Below are positions 7,527-12,898 of a DNA stretch of 12,898 nucleotides, in pieces (position 1 is the stretch's first letter; the number at the start of each line of letters is the position of its first letter). Source of the DNA: Lysobacter_K sp038248955 (GTDB lineage: Bacteria > Pseudomonadota > Gammaproteobacteria > Xanthomonadales > Xanthomonadaceae). The DNA lies in contig JBBRWW010000081.1 of NCBI GenBank assembly GCA_038248955.1, forward strand, positions 1 to 12,898, read 5' to 3'. The notes below the pieces were generated by a model. It saw only the letters and a program-made list of their open reading frames with translations, was not told the DNA's origin and did not search any database. The position numbers and the translations under genes were made by a program.

Positions 7527-7952
7527 CTACGGGACGACGATATCCGGTCGCATCGGCGCCAGCCGGGCGAGCAGCCGGTTCTGCGCGGACCGCGTCACGC
7601 CGCGCTGGTCCATCGCCCACATGAGGTCCTCGACCAACGCATTGAAGTCGGCATGGGAGATCGCCAGTTGCGCGTGCGCTTCGGCCATGCTCTTGCCGGT
7701 GTAGCCGCAGGGGCCGTCGGCGACGTGGCAGATCTGCTCCACCAGCTTGTCGTTGAGGTGGACGATGTCCACGGTCGCGAACTGCTGGGCAATGCGCGCA
7801 TCGTCGGAAATGCGCACCAGCAGCAATTCCACCAGTGCGTTCACGCCCGCCTCGCCGCCCAGGTCGTCATACAGCGGACGCTGTGGCACGGTCGCGCAGG
7901 CCGACAGCAGCAGCGCCGCCAACGGCAGGAGCAAAGCAGTCACGGGTCGCAT
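7527..7952 (-). CDS. Lipoprotein group 1 truncated haemoglobin
   Basis: A 141-residue truncated (2-on-2) globin with an N-terminal lipoprotein signal (hydrophobic 5-18, lipobox L16-S-A-C19), so it is probably anchored in the cell envelope rather than cytoplasmic. Family features are 'LYDDLGG' at 27-33, 'EQICHVADGPCGYTGKSM' at 72-89, and the proximal haem His H93 in 'EAHAQLAI', aligned by eye with His81 of Mycobacterium HbN. The same alignment puts Leu at B10 (about L45) and at E11 (L70), where HbN has Tyr and Gln, so the distal pocket looks apolar. C75 and C82 might form a disulfide in the periplasm. The start ATG has an AGGAG site (7962-7966) overlapping the upstream stop region, 12 bases after DUF3034. 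It may bind O2, NO or CO; its role is unknown. Confidence 0.9.
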   Translation of the reverse strand: MRPVTALLLPLAALLLSACATVPQRPLYDDLGGEAGVNALVELLLVRISDDARIAQQFATVDIVHLNDKLVEQICHVADGPCGYTGKSMAEAHAQLAISHADFNALVEDLMWAMDQRGVTRSAQNRLLARLAPMRPDIVVP

Positions 7953-7964
7953 GCGTTGGTCTCC

Positions 7965-8858
7965 TCAGAAGGCCGTCTGCAGGGAAAGGTAGGCGCCACG
8001 CTGATGGTCGAGCGACGCGATGCTGCCCAGCTCGGCCCAGGCCGCCACGACAGATACGTGCTTGTTCGGAAACCAGGCCACGAATGCATCGCGCCAGTCG
8101 TCCTCGCGCGCGAAGGCGAGGTTGTCGGGCTTCTGGCGGTACTCCACGCCGATCGCGAACGACGGAGCCAGCAGCACCGCCGCCGAGCCCTCCAGCACCA
8201 GCGAGCGCGCGGCCTTGTGGTCGCCGCCGAACCCGAGCAGGCCCAACTGGTTGGCGCGGGTCGAACGCACGGTGCCATTGAGCAACCACTGGTAGCCACC
8301 CGGGCCGCGCAGGAACAGCTTCGAGGCGCTCACGTACGCATCGACGCCGGAGTCATCGCGCGCGCCGAGCGCCAGTGGCAACGCGCCGTCGCGCAATCGT
8401 TTGTATTGCACGCCGATGCTGACCTGCGGCGGCCGCGTGTAGACCAGGTCACCCGCCAGGCGCAGCTTGGCGCCGAACACGTCCTGTCCCAGCGACTGCC
8501 ACGGTAGCGACAACTGGCGGCGCAGTTGGCCCAGGTCCAGCCGCTGCCGCGCCACCGAAAGTTCCAGCCGGTTGCCGAAGGTGAATGCCGCGCCCTGCAC
8601 GTCCAGCGCGTAGTCCCCGGTGTCCACACGGGTGGCGAAGACCGCGCCGCCCTCCTGCTCGCGCGTGCCGTAGCCCGACAGCGTCGCCCACGGCACCAGT
8701 CCGCCTCCACCTGCTCCCTCGACCTGCGACGCCCCGCCGGTGGCCAGCAGCCTGCCCTGCGCGGCCCACGCTGGCGTGGCGATCGTGCCGACCGACACGA
8801 CGGCCAGCAGCCAGGCGGTCCGCCGAAAAAACGCTTGCTTCGACTGGCCGGCCGTCAT
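7965..8858 (-). CDS. DUF3034 family outer-membrane-type protein
   Basis: A 297-residue exported protein of unknown function. The start at 8858 is chosen because its ATG shares one base with the stop of the c-di-GMP gene (TGATG). Residues 1-32 are a signal peptide ending A-W-A. The mature start 'GRLLATGGASQVEG' followed by 'GGGLVPWATLSGYGT' is typical of the DUF3034 family as I remember it. The rest alternates polar and hydrophobic residues in short strands ('NRLELSVARQRLDL', 'VSIGVQYKRL', 'HVSVVAAWAELG') and ends in a hydrophobic strand with terminal Phe (SLQTAF). This is the pattern of a beta-barrel outer-membrane protein. No cysteines or enzyme motifs are seen in the mature part. Coupling to the sensor gene suggests it works in the same envelope pathway, perhaps as a pore or output. 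Porin-like function is inference. Confidence 0.82.
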   Translation of the reverse strand: MTAGQSKQAFFRRTAWLLAVVSVGTIATPAWAAQGRLLATGGASQVEGAGGGGLVPWATLSGYGTREQEGGAVFATRVDTGDYALDVQGAAFTFGNRLELSVARQRLDLGQLRRQLSLPWQSLGQDVFGAKLRLAGDLVYTRPPQVSIGVQYKRLRDGALPLALGARDDSGVDAYVSASKLFLRGPGGYQWLLNGTVRSTRANQLGLLGFGGDHKAARSLVLEGSAAVLLAPSFAIGVEYRQKPDNLAFAREDDWRDAFVAWFPNKHVSVVAAWAELGSIASLDHQRGAYLSLQTAF

Positions 8859-11239
8859 CAGGTACCGCCGGTCGGCAGCGGGCCACCCGAAGAAGGGGGT
8901 GCCTTCAGCGCCCATGCCTCGCACCAGTCCACCAGGTCACGGTCCCGCAGCGGCGGGCTGAACAGATAGCCCTGGGCCATGTCACAGCGGTAGCCGCGCA
9001 GCAGCCCCAAGGCAACATCGCCTTCGACGCCCTCGGCGACGACCGACAGGCCCATGTTGTGCGCCAGGTCGATCGTCGAGCGCACGATCACCGCGTCGTC
9101 GCTGCCGGCGACCAGTTGCATCACGAAGCTCTTGTCGATCTTCAATTCGTCCACGGGCATGCGCTTGAGCTGCGCCAGCGACGAGTAGCCGGTGCCGAAA
9201 TCGTCGATGGCCAGCCGTACCCCGCCCTCGCGCAGGCGCTGCAGCATCCGCACCGCGTAGTCGACATCGCGCATCACCGCGCTCTCGGTGACCTCCAGGA
9301 TCACGCTGGCAGCCGGCACGCCGTGCGCGGCAAGGCGCTGCTGCACGAAATCTGGCAGATCCGCGTCCATCAGGTCCATCGCCGACAGGTTGATCGCCAG
9401 GCCCAGGTCCAGGCCCTGCGCGCGCCACGCGGCGTTGGTGCGCAACGCTTCGTCCAGCACATAACGGGTGAGCTCGTGGATGACACCGGAATGCTCGGCC
9501 AGGGGGATGAATTCGTCGGGGCCGATCATCCCCAGCGCGCCGTGCTGCCAGCGCAGCAATGCCTCGACCTGCACCACCTTCGACGTGGCGACATCCAGCT
9601 TGGGCTGGAAGCGCAGGTGCAGTTCGTTGCGCGTGATCGCCTGGCGCAGATCCTCCATCAGCGTCAGCCGGCGCAGGTGCAGCTCGTCACGTCCCGGCTC
9701 GTACAGCGCGATGCCGCGGTGGTGGGCCTTGGCGTCGAACAACGCGATGTCGGCGCGGCGCAGCAGGGTGCCTGCGTCGGCGCCATGCTCGGGGCACAGC
9801 GCCATGCCGACGCTGGCATCCAGGTTGATGCGGCTGTTGGTCAGCTCCAGCGGCCGGCGCAACCCGGCCAGCAGCGCATCGGCGCGCCCGCGCGCCTGGT
9901 CACGTGCGACGCCCTCGAGCACGACCAGGAACTCGTCGCCGCCCAGGCGCGCGACCAGGTCATCGCCGCCGGTGCCATCGCGCAGGCGCTTGCCGACCTC
10001 GACCAGCACCTGGTCGGCGAACGCGTGGCCGAGGGTGTCATTGATCTCCTTGAAGCGCGCCAGGTCGAGCACCAGGATCGCCGTGCACTCGCCTTCGATG
10101 CGTTGCCGATCGACCGACCGCGCCAGCCGCTCGCGGGCCCAGCTGCGATTGGGCAGCCCGGTGAGGGAGTCGTGGCGGGCCTGGTGGAGGATGCGTGCCT
10201 CGCGCGCGCCGATGTCGCCCTGCATCTGCCCGAAGGTGTCGGCCAGGCGCGAGAACTCGTCGCTGCCCGGCAGCGTGATCGCGCCGCTGTAGTCGCCCGC
10301 CTGCACGCGCTTGGCCGCCGACATCAGCGCCCCGATCGGCCGGCTCACGGTGCGCCCCAGCAAGGCCGCCACCAGCAGCGCGAGCAGGCCCGCCAGCCCC
10401 GACAGCACCAGGATCTGCTGCTTGAGCGCCTGGTAGGGCGCAAGCGCGCGGTCGAGCGAGCCCTGCAGCACCACCATGACGCTGCCATCGTCGGCGCGGT
10501 CGAGGCTTTCGGTCAACGCGAAGTACTGGTCGCCACCCAGCCGAACCGGCCGTACCTGGCGGTCGGCTTTCAGCGCGTCGGCGGGAAGCGCCTGCAATTG
10601 GCGGCGCGCGTCGCTCGCCAGGCTCGAGGCAAACACCCGGGTCGTGCCGCGTTCGCGCGCGACGAAGCTCGCATCGAGCGCGGTCACGTCGCGGAAGTCG
10701 CGCGCGAACGCATCGCCGAAATCGGTGCCGATCCCGACCCAGCCGATCAGCTGCGGCGCCATTACCGGCAGCAGGGCCATGCGGTACAGGCGTCCGTCGA
10801 TCGCCACCACCGACACCGCGAACCCGTCCCGGCGGGCCTGCCGCAGCAGCGGCGCGATGGCGCGCAGTTGGTCGGCCGGCTGCGCGGCCAGCAGCCCGGC
10901 CCGCCATTGCCCCCCGGGCGACAGCAACAGCGAAGCCTGCGCGCCCATCCGGGCACTGTGGTTGGCCAGCGCCGATTGCATCGTGGGCGCATCAGCGCTG
11001 GCCACGGCAGCCTTGAAGCCGAAGTCGTCGGCCAGCACTGCGGCGCTTTCGAGCAACTGTTCGCCGCGGCGTTCGTAGAAACGCCTCCACACCCGCTCGC
11101 CCACCGTCAGCTCGTCCTGCAGCTGGCGTCCGACGCTGCGGGCGGTCGCCACGTGCACCACCGCGAACGTTGCCAGCTGCGCCGCGCCGACCACGAGGAT
11201 CATCAACGCGACAATCTTGGTCTGGAACCGCGCGCGCAT
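8858..11239 (-). CDS. Transmembrane dCache-HAMP-GGDEF-EAL cyclic-di-GMP signalling protein
   Basis: A 793-residue inner-membrane sensor that may make and/or break cyclic-di-GMP. Layout: transmembrane helix about 9-30, periplasmic double-Cache-like domain 33-272 (dCache_3-like by eye), second helix about 277-296, HAMP about 297-350, GGDEF about 354-515, EAL about 525-780. The cyclase site is intact (G433-G-D-E-F437, metal D392, 'KEINDTLGHAF'). The inhibitory RxxD site is missing; the equivalent positions read GGDD (424-427). The phosphodiesterase site also looks complete: E559-A-L with R563, N617, E649, D679-D680, K700, E736 and Q756. Both activities are therefore possible, with phosphodiesterase favoured by the full set of residues. 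Start and stop both share one base with neighbouring genes (TGATG), showing tight coupling to the cupredoxin before it and DUF3034 after it. The periplasmic ligand is unknown. Confidence 0.95.
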   Translation of the reverse strand: MRARFQTKIVALMILVVGAAQLATFAVVHVATARSVGRQLQDELTVGERVWRRFYERRGEQLLESAAVLADDFGFKAAVASADAPTMQSALANHSARMGAQASLLLSPGGQWRAGLLAAQPADQLRAIAPLLRQARRDGFAVSVVAIDGRLYRMALLPVMAPQLIGWVGIGTDFGDAFARDFRDVTALDASFVARERGTTRVFASSLASDARRQLQALPADALKADRQVRPVRLGGDQYFALTESLDRADDGSVMVVLQGSLDRALAPYQALKQQILVLSGLAGLLALLVAALLGRTVSRPIGALMSAAKRVQAGDYSGAITLPGSDEFSRLADTFGQMQGDIGAREARILHQARHDSLTGLPNRSWARERLARSVDRQRIEGECTAILVLDLARFKEINDTLGHAFADQVLVEVGKRLRDGTGGDDLVARLGGDEFLVVLEGVARDQARGRADALLAGLRRPLELTNSRINLDASVGMALCPEHGADAGTLLRRADIALFDAKAHHRGIALYEPGRDELHLRRLTLMEDLRQAITRNELHLRFQPKLDVATSKVVQVEALLRWQHGALGMIGPDEFIPLAEHSGVIHELTRYVLDEALRTNAAWRAQGLDLGLAINLSAMDLMDADLPDFVQQRLAAHGVPAASVILEVTESAVMRDVDYAVRMLQRLREGGVRLAIDDFGTGYSSLAQLKRMPVDELKIDKSFVMQLVAGSDDAVIVRSTIDLAHNMGLSVVAEGVEGDVALGLLRGYRCDMAQGYLFSPPLRDRDLVDWCEAWALKAPPSSGGPLPTGGT

Positions 11240-11928
11240 CAGGGCTGCGTGATCCGTCGGAATTTTTCCTGCAACGCCCTGAGCCGGTCGGCGCCTGCGC
11301 GGGGCGGCGGCAGCGGCGCCAGTACGAGCACGACCTCGCGTCGCGACGGTTTGCCCTGCGCCAGCGTGACCGCTTGCCCGGCCTGGGGAGCCAGCTGGCG
11401 CGAATGCCAGACCCGGAGCTGGTAGTCACCCGGTGGTGCGCTCAGATGCGCCCGGCCGTCGGCGCCGGTCTTCACGAAGTACGGCGTGTCCAGCACCACG
11501 ACACTGGCGATCATCGCGTCGTGGATGTTGCAGCCCAGCACCACGACCCCGGCCTGGTCGAAGCGCACCGGGGCGGCGGTGACCCCGGCGTACAGCGGCA
11601 GCTCGAAGCGCTTGGCCGGCGAGAACGAATACACCTGGTGGCGCACCTGGTCGCCGTTCGGGAACGCCACCGACGTATCCACCTGTACCGGCAACACGCC
11701 GGGGACGAAGGCGTTGTTGCGCTGGTCCATGATCGCGCGCGTCCCGGCCTTGGCGGCCTGCGGATGGTCGCTGTGCAGGCTGACCACCGCCTCGGCCACC
11801 GGCTGGCCTTGCGACGAAACCCCAATCTCGATGTCCGCGGCCGTGGCGTGGAACGCGAGTAGCGAGGCGAGCAGCAACGCCCACCCGCTGCGCTGGATGC
11901 GGCGGTTCGCGATGCGATTGGCGTTCAT
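11239..11928 (-). CDS. Secreted cupredoxin-like protein ('methylamine utilization protein' family)
   Basis: A 229-residue exported protein. ATG 11928 is chosen over a TTG at 11943 because GGGGAG (11934-11939) is well placed and the signal peptide then starts 'MNANRIANRRIQRSGW' and ends around residue 30. The mature part resembles blue-copper proteins: H97 in 'RHQVYSFSP', then C133, H136 and M139 in 'GCNIHDAM'. This is the His/Cys-x2-His-x2-Met spacing of amicyanin and pseudoazurin, so a type 1 copper site is likely. A carboxypeptidase-regulatory-like beta segment ('TGADGRAHLSAPPGDYQLRVWH', written here as the region 154-175) follows, then a Pro- and Arg-rich tail. The family name is historical, and no methylamine dehydrogenase genes are nearby. 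It is first in the operon with the c-di-GMP sensor and may carry electrons or present copper to it. Confidence 0.87.
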   Translation of the reverse strand: MNANRIANRRIQRSGWALLLASLLAFHATAADIEIGVSSQGQPVAEAVVSLHSDHPQAAKAGTRAIMDQRNNAFVPGVLPVQVDTSVAFPNGDQVRHQVYSFSPAKRFELPLYAGVTAAPVRFDQAGVVVLGCNIHDAMIASVVVLDTPYFVKTGADGRAHLSAPPGDYQLRVWHSRQLAPQAGQAVTLAQGKPSRREVVLVLAPLPPPRAGADRLRALQEKFRRITQP

Positions 11929-11945
11929 GTTTGCTCCCCTCAAAT

Positions 11946-11962
11946 GCGCAGGAATCCTGCGC
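11946..11962. promoter_or_regulatory. Perfect 17-bp inverted repeat upstream of the cupredoxin operon
   Basis: GCGCAGGA-A-TCCTGCGC has 8-bp arms around a single base. It ends 17 bases before the cupredoxin ATG and just beyond its ribosome-binding site. It could be an operator for a dimeric regulator. In RNA it could form a 7-bp hairpin with a three-base loop next to the Shine-Dalgarno sequence. Confidence 0.6.
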
Positions 11963-11979
11963 GCCGGTGCTCGTCACCC

Positions 11980-12007
11980 GTTATCGGTTGTACGCGCGTT
12001 TTCTAAA
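11980..12007 (-). promoter_or_regulatory. Weak promoter candidate for the cupredoxin/c-di-GMP operon
   Basis: Read on the - strand, TTTAGA (12007-12002) and GATAAC (11985-11980) are separated by 16 bases, each matching four of six consensus positions. Transcription would start near 11973, leaving a 5' leader of about 45 bases before ATG 11928. Identified by eye only; other sigma factors could be used. Confidence 0.3.
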
Positions 12008-12058
12008 CCGGGATGCGTCGGCCTGCAGCGCCGCCGATCAGGCTGCATCGTTGTCCCT

Positions 12059-12098
12059 GCAAGCGTGAACGCTTGCCGCCGGTCGCGATGCCGGCGGC
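12059..12098. repeat. Two adjoining inverted repeats upstream of queD
   Basis: GCAAGCG-TGAA-CGCTTGC spans 12059-12076 and GCCGCCGG-N8-CCGGCGGC spans 12075-12098. They share two bases, so as RNA hairpins they would compete. As DNA they lie just upstream of the queD -10 candidate, and either could be a binding site in the divergent promoter region. Confidence 0.5.
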
Positions 12099-12101
12099 GG
12101 A

Positions 12102-12107
12102 TACAAT
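12102..12107 (+). promoter_or_regulatory. -10 promoter element candidate for leaderless queD mRNA
   Basis: TACAAT matches the TATAAT consensus at five of six positions and ends six bases before the queD ATG, which would place transcription start on the ATG itself. No purine-rich ribosome-binding site precedes the ATG. No good -35 box is seen at 16-18 bases. Confidence 0.4.
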
Positions 12108-12113
12108 GTCGGC

Positions 12114-12467
12114 ATGGATATTTTCAAGGTGTTCACCCTCGAAGCGGCCCATCGGCTGCCGAACGTGCCCGAGGGCCACAAGTGCGCGCGCCTGCATGGA
12201 CATTCGTTCCGGGTCGAGATCCACGTCTCCGGCGAGCCCGGCGCGGACAGCGGCTGGGTGATGGACTTCGCCGAGATCAAGCAGGCGTTCCAGCCGCTGT
12301 ACGACCAGCTGGACCACCACTACCTCAACGAGATCCCCGGGTTGGAAAACCCGACCAGCGAGCGCCTCGCGGGCTGGATCTGGCGGCATCTGAAACCGAC
12401 CCTGCCGCTGCTGAGCGAAGTCGTGATCCACGAGACCTGCACCTCGGGATGCCGTTACCGGGGCTAG
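12114..12467 (+). CDS. queD: 6-carboxy-5,6,7,8-tetrahydropterin synthase (queuosine/7-deazaguanine pathway)
   Basis: A 117-residue cytoplasmic enzyme of the PTPS/QueD family. It converts dihydroneopterin triphosphate to 6-carboxytetrahydropterin, the second step towards preQ0 and queuosine in tRNA. Zinc ligands are H13 ('AAHRL'), H28 and H30 ('LHGHSF'). The catalytic cysteine is C24 in 'GHKCARLHGH', D67-H68 in 'QLDHHYLN' belong to the catalytic relay, and E107 in 'HETCTSGCRY' anchors the pterin. The length is normal for bacterial QueD. ATG 12114 gives the standard N-terminus 'MDIFKVFTLEAAH' and lacks a ribosome-binding site, consistent with leaderless translation. The other que genes are not in this window. 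It is unrelated in function to the divergent c-di-GMP operon. Confidence 0.95.
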   Translation: MDIFKVFTLEAAHRLPNVPEGHKCARLHGHSFRVEIHVSGEPGADSGWVMDFAEIKQAFQPLYDQLDHHYLNEIPGLENPTSERLAGWIWRHLKPTLPLLSEVVIHETCTSGCRYRG

Positions 12468-12629
12468 TGGTCGGCTGTGGCATCCGGTTGCGGGCCGGGC
12501 GTTCGCCGGCATGGCCACGATCGGCTGTCGCCCGGCGGCCCCGGCCTTTACGCGCAGGCGGCTGCCAGACGGCCAAGTCACTGAATCGTCACGAGTTTGA
12601 ACGACAAGGCAACGGTCGCCCAATCGATG
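12468..12629. other. Intergenic DNA between queD and the phasin promoter
   Basis: No gene is supported here. GCCGGGCG at 12494-12501 can pair with CGCCCGGC at 12529-12536 around a 27-base loop. No T-run follows, so it is a poor intrinsic terminator for queD. The base composition becomes clearly more AT-rich after about 12575, on approach to the phasin promoter. Confidence 0.5.
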
Positions 12630-12667
12630 TTGCAATGCAACATAGGGCGGCTTATGCTGCATTGCAC
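12627..12667 (+). promoter_or_regulatory. Phasin promoter with palindromic operator (PhaR-like site candidate)
   Basis: A perfect 17-bp palindrome, ATGTTGCA-A-TGCAACAT, spans 12627-12643. A -35 candidate TTGCAA (12630-12635) lies inside it, and a -10 candidate TATGCT (12653-12658) follows after a 17-base spacer. A second half-conserved copy, TGCATTGCA (12658-12666), is the reverse complement of the palindrome core and overlaps the -10. The TTGC-N3-GCAA core resembles sites reported for PHA-responsive repressors of the PhaR type. Confidence 0.55.
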
Positions 12668-12707
12668 AATCCGACATCTCCGCCGGATTGGTTGACAGGA
12701 GCCCGCC

Positions 12708-12898
12708 ATGAATCAGCAGTTCAACGAACAGTTCGCCGCCGCCTCGCGCCAGTTCGCCGACACGGCCGCCCAGATCAATCACCTGGCCCTCGGCAATGCA
12801 CAGGCCGTCTATGCCCTGCAGCTCGCCGCGATCGAAGAGCGCGTCAACGCCACGTTCGCGTTCTGGGGCGAAGCCGCCGAAGTGCGTGACCTCGACGG
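12708..12898 (+). CDS. Phasin family protein (3' partial)
   Basis: Only the first 63 codons lie in the window. The ATG has an AGGAG site at 12697-12701, six bases upstream. The sequence begins 'MNQQFNEQFAAASRQFADTA' and continues with an amphipathic helix and 'ALQLAAIEERVNATFAFWGEAAEVRDL', a typical phasin N-terminus. Phasins coat polyhydroxyalkanoate granules, control their size and number, and are usually induced when polymer forms. A palindromic promoter directly upstream fits repression by a PHA-sensing regulator. It is transcribed separately from queD, 240 bases away. PHA synthase genes are not visible here, so whether this cell makes PHA cannot be judged from the window; some phasin-like proteins occur without it. 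Confidence 0.85.
   Translation, partial: MNQQFNEQFAAASRQFADTAAQINHLALGNAQAVYALQLAAIEERVNATFAFWGEAAEVRDLD

Noticed and set aside
7894..7952. Globin N-terminus as a cytoplasmic start
   Set aside because: No alternative internal start with a ribosome-binding site was found, and the lipoprotein signal is contiguous with the globin domain.
8585..11425. Very long + strand open frame opposite the c-di-GMP gene
   Set aside because: Its translation is His/Gln/Arg-rich without domains, and it is antisense to a gene with complete, well-ordered catalytic motifs. High GC content commonly leaves such frames open.
12059..12113. preQ1 riboswitch upstream of queD
   Set aside because: The hairpins do not show the preQ1 class I A-rich tail pairing back to the loop, and the -10 candidate lies downstream of them, so they may not be transcribed.
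12494..12536. Intrinsic terminator after queD
   Set aside because: The 8-bp stem has a 27-base loop and no T-run.

Overview
The window looks like a high-GC proteobacterial chromosome. The closest match in gene content is the Lysobacter/Luteimonas/Xanthomonas group: phasin, a lipoprotein truncated haemoglobin, DUF3034, and the style of the QueD protein. This is an inference from family resemblance, not from a database search. No rRNA, tRNA, CRISPR array, transposase or integrase was seen.

Region A (1-7249, + strand) is a respiratory module with essentially no intergenic DNA. It encodes a PQQ alcohol dehydrogenase (5' end outside the window), a c-type cytochrome, cytochrome oxidase subunit II with a fused cytochrome c domain, subunit I, subunit III, a small three-helix membrane protein of unknown function, and a CtaG-type oxidase assembly protein. 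Every junction is an overlap, so the genes are probably co-transcribed and translationally coupled. The natural reading is a direct chain: periplasmic alcohol -> PQQ -> cytochrome c -> CuA/haem c of subunit II -> haem a/a3-CuB -> O2. Two points stand out. The dehydrogenase carries the extra aspartate that marks lanthanide-dependent enzymes. Subunit I keeps every metal ligand but has Trp where the D-channel glutamate belongs and Ala where the K-channel lysine belongs.

Region B (7250-7526) is a 277-base convergent gap with no supported gene. It holds a hairpin terminator candidate close to the end of region C.

Region C (7527-11928, - strand) is a four-gene operon, in transcription order: a secreted cupredoxin ('methylamine utilization protein' family), a membrane dCache-HAMP-GGDEF-EAL cyclic-di-GMP protein, a DUF3034 outer-membrane-type protein, and a lipoprotein group 1 truncated haemoglobin. 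The first two junctions are TGATG stop-start overlaps and the last gap is 12 bases. I infer a cell-envelope redox- or gas-responsive c-di-GMP signalling system. This is the best candidate here for an undescribed system.

Region D (11929-12898) holds the divergent promoter region with several perfect inverted repeats, queD (queuosine biosynthesis, possibly leaderless), a 240-base gap, and the start of a phasin gene. The phasin promoter is covered by a 17-bp palindrome resembling PHA-regulator (PhaR-type) sites.
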